This document shows, one piece after another, positions 17,510 through 26,190 of a stretch of DNA of 62,472 nt. Made by a program: the position numbers and the translations under genes. Below the pieces are notes generated by a model, which saw only the letters and a program-made list of their open reading frames with translations, ran no database searches and was not told the origin of the DNA. The DNA is taken from NCBI GenBank assembly GCA_015709315.1, contig JACCQI010000018.1:1-62472 (forward strand), read 5' to 3'. This stretch comes from Desulfovibrionaceae bacterium. Lineage in GTDB: Bacteria > Desulfobacterota > Desulfovibrionia > Desulfovibrionales > Desulfovibrionaceae. The stretch's first letter is position 1; every line of letters begins with the position of its first letter.

Positions 17510-18052
17510 ATGAAAAGAGCGCTTCTCCATATCTGTTGCGGCCCGTGCTCCATCACGACCATCAAGACCTTGCGGGACCAGGGATGCGAGGTCACCGGCC
17601 TGTATTACAACCCGAACATCCATCCGCTCACGGAATACGTGAAGCGGCGGGACGGCTGCCTGGAGGTGGCCGAAAAGTACGGCATCAAGGTCATCGTCAA
17701 GGACGACGAGTACGCGCCCCAGGAGTGGTTCCGGGCCGTGGCCTACCGGGAAAACAACCGCTGCTTCCACTGCTACGCCCTGCGCCTGGAGCGGACCGCG
17801 CAGATCGCCCGCAGGGGCGGGTTCGACCTGTTCACCACCACCCTGCTCTACTCCAAGTTCCAAAAGCACGACCAGATCGCGGCCCTGGGCCAGGACCTGG
17901 CCACCCCGAAGACGCGGTTTCTCTACCACGACTTCCGCGAGGGGTGGAAGGAGGGCATCGACATCTCCAAGGAGTGGGGCATTTACCGCCAGCAGTACTG
18001 CGGCTGCCTGTACAGCGAAAACGAGCGCTACAAAAAGGAGCTGGGGGCGTAG
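17510..18052 (+). CDS. queH: QueH, epoxyqueuosine reductase
   Basis: This 180-residue protein has the three Cys motifs of QueH: HICCGPCS (Cys9, Cys10, Cys13), CFHCYALRLERT near residue 84 and QYCGCLYSE near 164. It reduces epoxyqueuosine to queuosine in tRNA wobble position 34, using FeS chemistry instead of the cobalamin of QueG. Its presence suggests the organism does not depend on QueG even though it makes B12. It starts a tight plus-strand group with a membrane protein (three bases on) and hemW. Confidence 0.92.
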   Translation: MKRALLHICCGPCSITTIKTLRDQGCEVTGLYYNPNIHPLTEYVKRRDGCLEVAEKYGIKVIVKDDEYAPQEWFRAVAYRENNRCFHCYALRLERTAQIARRGGFDLFTTTLLYSKFQKHDQIAALGQDLATPKTRFLYHDFREGWKEGIDISKEWGIYRQQYCGCLYSENERYKKELGA

Positions 18053-18055
18053 GCC

Positions 18056-18412
18056 ATGCGCGGGCTGCCCGGCTTCCTGCTCCGGCGCGACGTGGTGCTC
18101 GCGGCCTTTCTGCTCCTCAAGCTGGCCGCCGTGGTCATCGCCGGGCTGACCCTGGGCACGGCACAGGCGTGGGCCATCGGCGTCCTGGCCCTGGCCGTGT
18201 ACGGCGTCATCGCCTGGTTCGCCCGAAGCGGCCGACTCATCTCCATCTGGGCCATCACTATCATCATACTCTATGAAGCCTCGGGCGCGCTGCTCACGGG
18301 GGTCGCCCAATTCAAACAGGCACCGGGAATCGGCCTCCTGGGCATCGCCGTGGCCGCGTACCTGCTCCTCGGCGCGCTGTCGGTCTTTTCCGGCCGCCAC
18401 GCAAGGCGGTGA
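18056..18412 (+). CDS. Small hypothetical membrane protein
   Basis: This 118-residue protein has four predicted transmembrane helices (about 11-33, 38-56, 62-83 and 90-110) and a basic C-terminus (GRHARR). It starts three bases after queH and ends three bases before hemW, so it is cotranscribed. I recognise no family. No cofactor-binding or catalytic residues stand out. Confidence 0.8.
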   Translation: MRGLPGFLLRRDVVLAAFLLLKLAAVVIAGLTLGTAQAWAIGVLALAVYGVIAWFARSGRLISIWAITIIILYEASGALLTGVAQFKQAPGIGLLGIAVAAYLLLGALSVFSGRHARR

Positions 18413-18415
18413 GCC

Positions 18416-19645
18416 ATGGGCAGAATCTACGGCGAAGACGTCCCGGCCCGGCCCGCGTTCCCCGACGCTTCGGGCGGCAAAAAACCCGCCTCCGGCGACG
18501 ACTCGGGGCTTCTGCTTTACATCCACGTGCCGTTCTGCCGCTCCCGCTGCACGTACTGCACCTTCCACTCCCAGTCCTTCAACCAGGTCACGTTCGCCTG
18601 GTACCTGAAACGGCTGCTGGACGAAATCAGGCTCTGGGGGAGGCGGCTCAAGCGCCCGGCCCTGCGGACCGTCTACTTCGGCGGCGGCACGCCGAGCCTC
18701 ATCCCGCTGAACAACCTGGACCAGATCATGAAGGCGCTCGGCAAACACTTCGCCTTCAACCCGAACATGGAAACGACCATCGAGGCCAACCCGGACTCCG
18801 CCCATGACGCGAGCTATTTCCGGGGGCTGCTCTCCATGGGCTTCAACCGGCTGTCGCTGGGCATGCAGTCCCTCAAGGACGAGGACCTGCGTATCATGGG
18901 GCGGCCCCACTCGGTGGCCATGACGCTCGCCTCCTACGAGGCCGCCCGCCGGGCCGGGTTCGGCAACATCGGCCTGGACCTGATCTGGGGGCTGCCCGGC
19001 CAGCGGCTCAAGGCGTGGATGGACCAGCTCAAGCTGGTGTCCGAGATGCGGCCGGAACACATTTCCGCCTACAACCTGACCCTGGAGGAGGGCGCTCCCC
19101 TGACCGAGCGGTGCTCGGAAAAGGGCGACCTGACGCTGCCCCAGGACCAGGAGCAGGGCCGCATGTTCGTGTACGGGGCCGAGTTTTTGGAATCCGTGGG
19201 CTACCTGCACTACGAGGTGTCCAACTTCGCCCGCATGGGATTCACCTCCCGGCACAACGCCGGCTACTGGGACGGCTCGGACTACCTGGGACTGGGGCCG
19301 TCCGCGGTCTCCACCCTCGGGCGCAGGCGGTTCGCCGTGCCCAAGTACATGGACGAGTACGACGCCTATGTCCGAGGAGCCATGGTGGGCGACGACTACG
19401 AGGAACTGACCGACGACGATCTGCTCAAGGAGATGGTCATGCTCTCCCTGCGGACCGGCAAGGGACTGGACCTCAAGGAGTTCCGCAAGCGGGCCGGATA
19501 CGACCTGGTCAAGCGCCAGGAGCCGCTCATCACCGCCCTGCACCGGGAAAACCTGGTCCGCATCAGCCAGGGGCGGCTCCGGCTGACCAAGAACGGCATG
19601 CTGGTGTCCAACGTCATCATCCGGCGGCTCGCCTTCGGAGAATAG
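18416..19645 (+). CDS. hemW: HemW-type radical SAM heme chaperone
   Basis: This 409-residue protein has the radical SAM motif CRSRCTYC preceded by YIHVPF, the GGGTPSLI motif, the EANPDS segment and, in the C-terminal HemW domain, SRHNAGYWDG followed by YLGLGPSAVS. These match HemW rather than true HemN, which has an additional cysteine after the cluster motif (here CTYCTF). HemW binds and transfers heme; this suits an organism making multiheme cytochromes. The first ~30 residues before YIHVPF are a short extension. Confidence 0.9.
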   Translation: MGRIYGEDVPARPAFPDASGGKKPASGDDSGLLLYIHVPFCRSRCTYCTFHSQSFNQVTFAWYLKRLLDEIRLWGRRLKRPALRTVYFGGGTPSLIPLNNLDQIMKALGKHFAFNPNMETTIEANPDSAHDASYFRGLLSMGFNRLSLGMQSLKDEDLRIMGRPHSVAMTLASYEAARRAGFGNIGLDLIWGLPGQRLKAWMDQLKLVSEMRPEHISAYNLTLEEGAPLTERCSEKGDLTLPQDQEQGRMFVYGAEFLESVGYLHYEVSNFARMGFTSRHNAGYWDGSDYLGLGPSAVSTLGRRRFAVPKYMDEYDAYVRGAMVGDDYEELTDDDLLKEMVMLSLRTGKGLDLKEFRKRAGYDLVKRQEPLITALHRENLVRISQGRLRLTKNGMLVSNVIIRRLAFGE

Positions 19646-20794
19646 ATGCACCCCTCGACGCCGCGCATATTCGTCCGCTTCTTCCGGCTCGGGCTGACCG
19701 CCTTCGGCGGACCGGCCATGATCCCCTACATCCGGGCCGCGGCCGTGGAAAAGGAGCGGTGGCTCGACGAGGAATCCTTCCGCCTGGGCATGTCCGTGAC
19801 CCAGCTCCTCCCCGGCGCCACGGCCATGCAGATGGCGGCCTACGTGGGATTCCGCGCCCGTGGCGGGGCAGGGGCGCTGGCCGCCTACACGGGGTTCGGC
19901 CTGCCCGCCTTCCTGCTCATGCTCGCCCTGTCCGCCCTGTATTTCTCCGCCCGCGACGTGCCCGCCGTGACGGCCGCGTTCAAGGGCCTCCAACTCGTCG
20001 TCACGGCCCTGATCCTGCACGCGGCCATCGACTTCGCCCGGCGCTACCTGGACTCCCTGGCCGCCCGGCTGCTGGCCTGCGCGGCGGGCGTCTGGCTCGG
20101 GCTGAAGGGCGACCCCATCCTGGCCCTGGTGGCGGTCTGCGCCCTGTCCGTGCTCGTGTTCCGCCGGGACCAGCCCCCCGGCCCGGCCCGCACCGCGCCC
20201 CTGGACACGGCCCCCCTGCGCTTTGCCGGGCTGGTCGCGCTGGCCCTGGCCGCACTGGTGGGCGTCCTGTTCATCCTGGACCCGGCCCTGGCCCGGCTCG
20301 GCCTGCTCATGGTCAAGATCGACTGCTTCGCCTTCGGCGGCGGGTACGTGTCCCTGCCCCTCATGCTGCACGAGATCGTGGAGGTGCGCGGCTGGCTTAC
20401 GAACGCCCAGTTCATGGACGGCCTCGCCCTGGGCCAGGTCACGCCCGGCCCCATCGTCATGACCGGCGCGTTCGTGGGCTACGCCCTGGCCGGGACCGTG
20501 GGGGCGCTGGTGGCGGCCGTGACCGTGTTCTCGCCGTCGCTGGTCTTTTTGTGCGCGGCCATGCCGTTCGCGGACCGGCTGATCGCCTCGCCCGTGGCGC
20601 AACGGGTGCTCAAGGGCAGCCTCATCTCCCTGGTCGGGCTGCTGGCGGCCGTGGCCGTGCGCTTCTTCATCAGCGTGGAGTGGGGCATGGCCGAGGGCGC
20701 GGTGGCCGCGCTCGCCTTCCTCGCCCTGCGCCTGCGCGTGGACATCCTCTGGGTGGTGCTGGCCGGGGCCGCTACGGGCGCGCTGCTGTTCTAA
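19646..20794 (+). CDS. chrA: ChrA chromate ion transporter family protein
   Basis: This 382-residue membrane protein has two homologous CHR modules. The first contains RLGLTAFGGPAMIPY and VTQLLPGATAMQM, the second MVKIDCFAFGGGYVSLPLM and GLALGQVTPGPIVMTGAFVG. This is the long, bidomain form. Characterised members export chromate, but many homologues in anaerobes have other or unknown roles. It starts directly after the hemW stop codon with no spacer. Confidence 0.9.
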   Translation: MHPSTPRIFVRFFRLGLTAFGGPAMIPYIRAAAVEKERWLDEESFRLGMSVTQLLPGATAMQMAAYVGFRARGGAGALAAYTGFGLPAFLLMLALSALYFSARDVPAVTAAFKGLQLVVTALILHAAIDFARRYLDSLAARLLACAAGVWLGLKGDPILALVAVCALSVLVFRRDQPPGPARTAPLDTAPLRFAGLVALALAALVGVLFILDPALARLGLLMVKIDCFAFGGGYVSLPLMLHEIVEVRGWLTNAQFMDGLALGQVTPGPIVMTGAFVGYALAGTVGALVAAVTVFSPSLVFLCAAMPFADRLIASPVAQRVLKGSLISLVGLLAAVAVRFFISVEWGMAEGAVAALAFLALRLRVDILWVVLAGAATGALLF

Positions 20795-20915
20795 GCTTTC
20801 CCCGGCCGCATTGACAGAAGCGACGAGCCTCCGTATTTCTCCATAGAATGTCTAGAGATCGGCGGCGGGCGCTCATGCCGCCGGACTCAAACGACGCAAC
20901 ACAGAGGGGGCATGC

Positions 20916-22550
20916 ATGTTCGATCCCAAACGGGTTCCGTTCCGGTTCAAACTCGTATTCGGCCTTGTCGGCATGGTGGCGGTCACCACCCTGGTCATGG
21001 CCGGGGCCATCATCCTGGAAGTGGGAAGCGCCCTGGACGATCTCGGCGTGGACCCGGCCCGGCTGGAGGGCATGAAGCGGGACGTCCTGTTCGTGGTCCT
21101 GGGCATCGTGGCCGCAGGCATCGCGGGCGCCCTGGTCGGCGGACTGGCCCTGGTCAGGACCCTGATCCGGCCGCTGCACGATCTGTCCGACTTCACCCGC
21201 GAGGTGTCCAAGGGCAACTTCGCCGCAAAGCTCGACTATCCGGCCAGGGACGCCGTGTCCGAGGCCATCGACGCGGTCAAGGCCATGACCGCCGAACTCA
21301 AGAACAAGCTCGGCATGACCCAGGGGCTGCTCACGAGCCTGACCCAGCCCTGCGTGGTGGTGGACAAGAACGAGATCATCACCTTCCTCAACCAGCCGGA
21401 ACTCGACCTCCTGCAGATCGACGACCCGCCCTCGGAATTCATCGGCATGCACATGGCCGAATTCATCTACGGCGACAGGGACCGCCCCACCATGCTCGGC
21501 GAATGCATGCGCGAGGACAAGACCATCGTGGGCCAGGCCACCGAGGGCACGGGCCGCAAGGGCCGCCCCTACCACCTGCTGGTGGACATCTCGCCCATCA
21601 AGGACCTGGACGGCGAGATCGTCGGGGCCTTCACCCTCCTGACCGAAACCACCCAGATCGTGGAAAGCGAGGCCGAGGCCCGGCAGCAGCACGACCTGAT
21701 CGTGGACATCGCCCGGCAGGCCGAGGACATCGCCCGGCAACTGGACGCAGCCTCCACCACCCTGGCCAGCCAGGTGGACGAGGCCGGCCAGGGATCGGAC
21801 GTCCAGCGCGACCGCGCGGCCGAGACCGCCACGGCCATGGAGCAGATGAACGCCACGGTCCTGGAAGTGGCCCGCAACGCCTCGGACGCCTCGGTCAACG
21901 CGGACAACATGCGCGACATGGCCGAAGAGGGCAACGGGCTGGTGCATCAACTGGTGGAGGCCATCCAGGGCGTGGGCGAACGGTCCGAGGGACTCAAGGC
22001 GTCCATGGCCGGGCTGGACCGCCGGACCGAGGACATCGGGGCCATCATGCAGGTCATCGGCGACATCGCGGACCAGACCAACCTGCTGGCGCTCAACGCG
22101 GCCATCGAGGCGGCCCGCGCGGGCGAGGCCGGGCGAGGCTTCGCCGTGGTCGCGGACGAGGTCCGCAAACTGGCCGAGAAGACCATGGTCGCCACCAAGG
22201 AGGTGGACGAGGCCATCCAGTCCATCCGCGCGGGCACACGGGAAAACGTGGCGGCCACGGAAACCGCGGTCAAGGCCGTGCATGACTCCACCGAACTGGC
22301 GGACAAGGCGGGCGAGGCCATCGAGCACATCCTCGAAAGCGTGATCATGGCCGCCGACCAGATCCGGTCCATCGCCACCGCCGCCGAGGAGCAGTCCGCC
22401 ACCAGCGAGCAGGTCACGCGGGCCACGGACGAGATCAACACCATTTCCAGCGAAACCGCCCGGACCATGAACCAGTCGCGCACGGCCCTGACCGAACTTT
22501 CGGACCTGGCCGCGTCGCTCAAGGACCTGATCCTTCGCATGCAATCGTAA
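20916..22550 (+). CDS. Methyl-accepting chemotaxis protein with PAS domain
   Basis: The protein has 544 residues. Two transmembrane helices (about 12-35 and 53-80) are separated by only about 18 residues, so there is essentially no periplasmic sensor. A HAMP-like segment follows, then a PAS domain at about 134-260 ([21 protein letters not shown]) and the MCP signalling domain ([19 protein letters not shown] near 390). Sensing is therefore probably cytoplasmic, for example redox or a small ligand in the PAS pocket. The start ATG follows GAGGGGGC. Its signalling domain is close to that of the chemoreceptor at 2.6-4.7 kb. Confidence 0.92.
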   Translation: MFDPKRVPFRFKLVFGLVGMVAVTTLVMAGAIILEVGSALDDLGVDPARLEGMKRDVLFVVLGIVAAGIAGALVGGLALVRTLIRPLHDLSDFTREVSKGNFAAKLDYPARDAVSEAIDAVKAMTAELKNKLGMTQGLLTSLTQPCVVVDKNEIITFLNQPELDLLQIDDPPSEFIGMHMAEFIYGDRDRPTMLGECMREDKTIVGQATEGTGRKGRPYHLLVDISPIKDLDGEIVGAFTLLTETTQIVESEAEARQQHDLIVDIARQAEDIARQLDAASTTLASQVDEAGQGSDVQRDRAAETATAMEQMNATVLEVARNASDASVNADNMRDMAEEGNGLVHQLVEAIQGVGERSEGLKASMAGLDRRTEDIGAIMQVIGDIADQTNLLALNAAIEAARAGEAGRGFAVVADEVRKLAEKTMVATKEVDEAIQSIRAGTRENVAATETAVKAVHDSTELADKAGEAIEHILESVIMAADQIRSIATAAEEQSATSEQVTRATDEINTISSETARTMNQSRTALTELSDLAASLKDLILRMQS

Positions 22551-22606
22551 CACGGCCGCCGCGCTGTTCCCTTTCCTTTCGCGGGCCGCAGAGGTATGAC
22601 ATTGCC

Positions 22607-23584
22607 ATGAAAAAGACGCTTATCACCGGCGGCGCCGGATACATCGGGTCCCATGCGGCCAAGGCCCTGACCCTGCTCGGCCGCGACGTGGTCGTGCTCG
22701 ACTCCCTGGTCAACGGCCACCGCGATTTCCTCAAGTGGGGCGCGTTCGAGGAAGGCGACCTGGGCGACCCCGCGTTCATCGCCTCCGTGTTCGCCAAGCA
22801 CGACATCGGCGAGGTGCTGCACTTCGCGGCCTTCATCGCCGTGGGCGAGTCCGTGGAAAAGCCCGACGCCTACTACGGCAACAACGTCCGCAACACCCTG
22901 AACCTGCTGGACGCCATGATGGCGGCTGACGTCAAGCGGCTGGTCTTCTCCTCCACCGCCGCCGTGTACGGCGAGCCGGTCACGGACATCATCGCCGAGG
23001 ACCACCCTCTTTCGCCGCTCTCGCCCTACGCCTGGTCCAAGCGGATGATCGAGCAGATCCTGGCCGACTTCGACCGCGCCTACGACCTGAAGCACGTCTG
23101 CCTGCGCTACTTCAACGCGGCCGGGGCCGACCCGGACGCCGAGATCGGCGAGCGCCACCAGCCCGAAACCCACCTCATCCCGCTCATCCTGCACGCGGCG
23201 CTGGGCATCCGCGACAACATCACCATCTTCGGCACCGACTACCCCACCCCGGACGGCACCTGCCTGCGCGACTACATCCACGTCACCGACCTGGCCGACG
23301 CCCACGTCAGGGCGCTCGACTACCTCGAATCCGGCGGCCGGTCCCGCGCCTTCAACCTGGGCAACGGCAACGGCTTTTCCGTGCGCGAGATCATCGACGT
23401 GGCCCGCGAAGTCACGGGCCGGGACATCCCGGTCACCGAGTCCACCCGCCGACCCGGAGACTCCCCCGCCCTGGTCGCATCCTCGGCCGCTGCCCGTGAA
23501 ATCCTCAACTGGAAACCCCAATTCGCCGACGTCCGCGACATCGTCCGCACCGCCTGGAACTGGCATAAGAAAGATTTGGCGTAA
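22607..23584 (+). CDS. galE: GalE, UDP-glucose 4-epimerase
   Basis: This 325-residue extended SDR has the NAD motif GGAGYIGSH, the catalytic Ser/Thr in VFSSTAAVYG and the YAWSK (YxxxK) motif, followed by LRYFNAAGADP and RDYIHVTDLADAH. It interconverts UDP-glucose and UDP-galactose for cell-surface polysaccharide synthesis. A GC hairpin of the dispersed repeat family lies directly after its stop. Confidence 0.95.
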   Translation: MKKTLITGGAGYIGSHAAKALTLLGRDVVVLDSLVNGHRDFLKWGAFEEGDLGDPAFIASVFAKHDIGEVLHFAAFIAVGESVEKPDAYYGNNVRNTLNLLDAMMAADVKRLVFSSTAAVYGEPVTDIIAEDHPLSPLSPYAWSKRMIEQILADFDRAYDLKHVCLRYFNAAGADPDAEIGERHQPETHLIPLILHAALGIRDNITIFGTDYPTPDGTCLRDYIHVTDLADAHVRALDYLESGGRSRAFNLGNGNGFSVREIIDVAREVTGRDIPVTESTRRPGDSPALVASSAAAREILNWKPQFADVRDIVRTAWNWHKKDLA

Positions 23585-23753
23585 GACGCCTCCGGCGGCC
23601 GGATCAGGCCGCCGGAGCCGGAGGAAGAACTCTAAAAAGTGTTACCTATGTTCCCGGACAGAAGTGTTACCCATGTTGTCGGTTGCACAAACCCTTTACA
23701 AAGGGTATTCCTCTCCCCTTCCCCCGGCCGCCGGAGGCACCCCAGGAGGCCCT
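23585..23753. repeat. Repeat element pair with an insertion-sequence-like scar
   Basis: Three parts are visible. At 23590-23617, CTCCGGCGGCC and its exact reverse complement form a hairpin. At 23638-23652 and 23663-23677 lies a 15-base direct repeat (AGTGTTACCTATGTT / AGTGTTACCCATGTT, one mismatch). At 23690-23737, AACCCTTTACAAAGGGTATT and CCCCCGGCCGCCGGAGGC match the element found at 53247-53312. The direct repeats resemble the repeated ends of some insertion sequences (inference). Confidence 0.6.
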
Positions 23754-24149
23754 ATGGAAACGATTCAGGTTCGCACCCATGAGCGCGAGGAAATGGCGGA
23801 CATCACTGCGGCGGTCCGCAAATGCGTCAACCAGAACGGCTGGTCCGACGGCGCGCTGCTGCTCTATTGCCCGCACACCACGGGCGCGGTGACCATCAAC
23901 GAGGGCGCGGACCCGGACGTGGTCCGCGACATCCTCGTGAACATGCGGAAGCTCGTGCCCCATCGCGGCGACTATCATCACGCCGAGGGCAACTCGGACG
24001 CGCACATCAAGTCGTCCCTGTTCGGCTGCGGCCAGATGGTGATCGTCGAGGGCGGAAACATCCAGCTCGGCACCTGGCAGAAGATCTACTTCTGCGAGTT
24101 CGACGGGCCGAGGACCCGCAAGCTCTGGGTCAAGTGGCTGGGCGCGTGA
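23754..24149 (+). CDS. YjbQ / UPF0047 family protein (thiamin phosphate synthase-like)
   Basis: This 131-residue protein has the UPF0047 pattern: CPHTTGAVTINEGADPDV, HRGDYHHAEGNSDAHIKSSLFG and GTWQKIYFCEFDGPR. The His/Asp-rich centre is conserved in the family. E. coli YjbQ has weak thiamin phosphate synthase activity, but its physiological role is unsettled. The start ATG follows CAGGAGG. A Cys-rich small protein gene follows 61 bases downstream. Confidence 0.9.
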   Translation: METIQVRTHEREEMADITAAVRKCVNQNGWSDGALLLYCPHTTGAVTINEGADPDVVRDILVNMRKLVPHRGDYHHAEGNSDAHIKSSLFGCGQMVIVEGGNIQLGTWQKIYFCEFDGPRTRKLWVKWLGA

Positions 24150-24210
24150 GGCGGGCGTTCGGCCCGGCACGAGGTTGCGCGCCCCGCGTTGCGGGGGTAG
24201 AAGGTTCGAT

Positions 24211-24480
24211 ATGAAGAACAGCCACCGTTTTTTCTCCAACACCGAGTGCAAGTACTTCCCCTGCCACAAGACGTCGCGGCCGGAGCGGTTCAACTGCCTG
24301 TTTTGCTACTGCCCGCTGTATTTCTTTGACGAGTGCGGCGGCAACTACCGGATGCTCGAATCCGGGGTGAAGGACTGCACCCCCTGCATGATTCCCCACA
24401 CCTACGAGGGATACGACCATATCGTGGGCAGGCTCAAGGAGCGGTTCGCGGCCATGGCGGCCGAGCGGAAGGGGAAATAG
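24211..24480 (+). CDS. Cysteine-rich small domain protein (PF04071 type)
   Basis: This 89-residue protein has nine cysteines, including CKYFPCH, CLFCYCPLYFFDEC and CTPCM, in the pattern of the cysteine-rich small domain family, which probably binds zinc or an FeS cluster. In other genomes the domain can be fused or adjacent to cobalamin genes; here cob genes are in the window but not adjacent. Function is unknown. The stop abuts the stop of the opposite-strand gene with no bases between. Confidence 0.82.
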   Translation: MKNSHRFFSNTECKYFPCHKTSRPERFNCLFCYCPLYFFDECGGNYRMLESGVKDCTPCMIPHTYEGYDHIVGRLKERFAAMAAERKGK

Positions 24481-24942
24481 CTACTTCTTGGAGCGGGGGG
24501 GCTTCTTCACGCTGAAGGGCGAGTGGGTCATGTAGAACTGTAGTTCCCGTTCGAGCTGTTGCTCCTCGCGGTGCATGCGTTTTTCCCTGGTGTCGGCATC
24601 CATGGTGGCATCCTGGAACCGGGAGATGGCCACAAAGGCGTGCTTGATGCGCGTCAGTTCCTCGCGCTGCTTCTTGGTGTAGAAGTAGTAGGCCAGAATC
24701 TTGGCGGCGCTCTTCACGTCCTCCTTGGAGTAGGGCAGGCGGGCGCTGTCCAGGGGATGCCGGCCGTTGTCCTCCACCAGGGGAAGCACGCTCAACATCA
24801 CTTCCTTGGAGCGCTTCAGGGATTCCGGGCTGACGCGGTAGACCCGCACCGTCCTCTTCCTGCCCACGAACCATTTCAGGATGTACAGCAGGCAGGTCAG
24901 GATGATCAGGCCGATCCACAATTCCATGTCCAGGACGTCCAT
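24481..24942 (-). CDS. Hypothetical protein with one N-terminal membrane helix
   Basis: This 153-residue protein has a single transmembrane helix at about 8-26 (LWIGLIILTCLLYILKWFV) followed by a basic and charged cytoplasmic part with helical heptads (about 60-130) and a Lys-rich end. ATG 24942 follows GGAG. It is the last gene of the PilZ/HD-GYP group, 25 bases after the HD-GYP gene. I recognise no family; membrane tethering of a c-di-GMP partner is inference. Confidence 0.75.
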   Translation of the reverse strand: MDVLDMELWIGLIILTCLLYILKWFVGRKRTVRVYRVSPESLKRSKEVMLSVLPLVEDNGRHPLDSARLPYSKEDVKSAAKILAYYFYTKKQREELTRIKHAFVAISRFQDATMDADTREKRMHREEQQLERELQFYMTHSPFSVKKPPRSKK

Positions 24943-24967
24943 GCGTTTCTCCGGCTGGTAGTTGTCG

Positions 24968-26173
24968 TCAATCGGCGGTCATGTAGCCGACGAGTTTCTT
25001 CTTGTAGACTCCGGGATCGGCACATTCAATTATTTCCAGCTCCGCGCCGCCGTCCGCCTCTTCGGCCAGGTTGACGGTGCGCGCCGGGATGGGCCGCATG
25101 GACTTGTCCAGGATGATCTTGATTTTGGGGCTGAGCGGCTTGCCGGGGTTGGACTCCCGGACCACGGCGTAGTCCCCGGTGTTGAGCAGCACCAGGCTGC
25201 CGGAGGGGAAGATGCCCAGACACTTGATGAACAGCTGGATTTCCAGGGGGTCGAATTCCTGCTCGCGCATGCCGTACATGATGCCGAGCGCCTTGTTGGG
25301 CAGGATGGCGTCCCGGTAGCAGCGGTCCGAGGTCAGGGCGTCGTAGATGTCGGCCAGGCCGATGATCCGGGCGAAGGCCGGTATGTCCTTGCGCGTCAGG
25401 CCGTGGGGGTAGCCGCTGCCGTTGTATTTTTCGTGATGCAGCCGGATGGCTTCCAGGACCCTGGACGGTATGTCCTTGTTGTCCTTGAGCAGGGCGAATC
25501 CGTATCCCGGATGCTTCCGTATCTCCGCGAACTCCTTGGCGGTCAGGCGTCCCGGCTTGTTGATGATGCTCTGGGCGATGGAGGTCTTGCCCAGGTCGTG
25601 CATCATTCCGGCCATGCCCAGATCGACCAGTTCCTCCCTGGTCATGCCGATGTATTCGCCGAAGACCACGGCGATGGCCGACACGTTGATGGAGTGGGTG
25701 TAGGTGTAGTTGTCGAAGGCCGAGAGCTTGGACAGGCAGATCAGGGTGTCCGGGTTGCGGATGGCGCAGTCCACGATGGCCCCGGCCGTTTCCACGGCGG
25801 CCTGATAGTCCATCTTGCGGCCGAGCTTGACGTCGTTGACGATCCGCATGGCGCAGCTCATGGCCGACTCGTACGTCACCTGGGTGCGCCGCATGGACTG
25901 CTTGAACGGGGCGCGCTCCCTGGCGGGCGGGGCTGCGTCGCGGTCGGAGATGAGCTGGTCCAGGCGCTGCTCGTCGGTCAGCCCCTCGTTGTCCTCGGCG
26001 AGTTGCACGAAGACCTGCCGGTAGCCCTCCTTCCTGAGGGCGGCGACCTGCTCTTCGGATTCGATGACGCCGGGTTCGGCGTAGAGGTACGGCAGATGCT
26101 TCCACATCTCCGAGGAGAGCCTGACCACCTCCATGCCGGGTGCCAGCTCGTCTATGGATATCTTCTTGATCAT
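24968..26173 (-). CDS. HD-GYP domain c-di-GMP phosphodiesterase
   Basis: This 401-residue protein has a DUF3391-like N-terminal region (about 1-75, beginning ISIDELAPGMEV) and an HD-GYP domain: H159/H160-containing segment, the MMHDLGKTSI motif with His192-Asp193, HHEKYNGSGYP with His246-His247 and GYP 254-256, and IGLADIYDALTSDR. All metal ligands appear present, so it should hydrolyse cyclic di-GMP to pGpG/GMP. There is no receiver or membrane domain. It is 17 bases downstream of a PilZ gene, a producer/receptor pairing that suggests control of motility or surface growth. Confidence 0.92.
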   Translation of the reverse strand: MIKKISIDELAPGMEVVRLSSEMWKHLPYLYAEPGVIESEEQVAALRKEGYRQVFVQLAEDNEGLTDEQRLDQLISDRDAAPPARERAPFKQSMRRTQVTYESAMSCAMRIVNDVKLGRKMDYQAAVETAGAIVDCAIRNPDTLICLSKLSAFDNYTYTHSINVSAIAVVFGEYIGMTREELVDLGMAGMMHDLGKTSIAQSIINKPGRLTAKEFAEIRKHPGYGFALLKDNKDIPSRVLEAIRLHHEKYNGSGYPHGLTRKDIPAFARIIGLADIYDALTSDRCYRDAILPNKALGIMYGMREQEFDPLEIQLFIKCLGIFPSGSLVLLNTGDYAVVRESNPGKPLSPKIKIILDKSMRPIPARTVNLAEEADGGAELEIIECADPGVYKKKLVGYMTAD

Positions 26174-26190
26174 GCCTGTTCCCTCAATGG

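Noticed and set aside
17144-20602. A 1152-codon open frame on the minus strand
   Set aside because: It lies antisense to queH, hemW and chrA, is rich in Gly/His/Gln/Val and reflects the GC-biased third codon positions of those genes.
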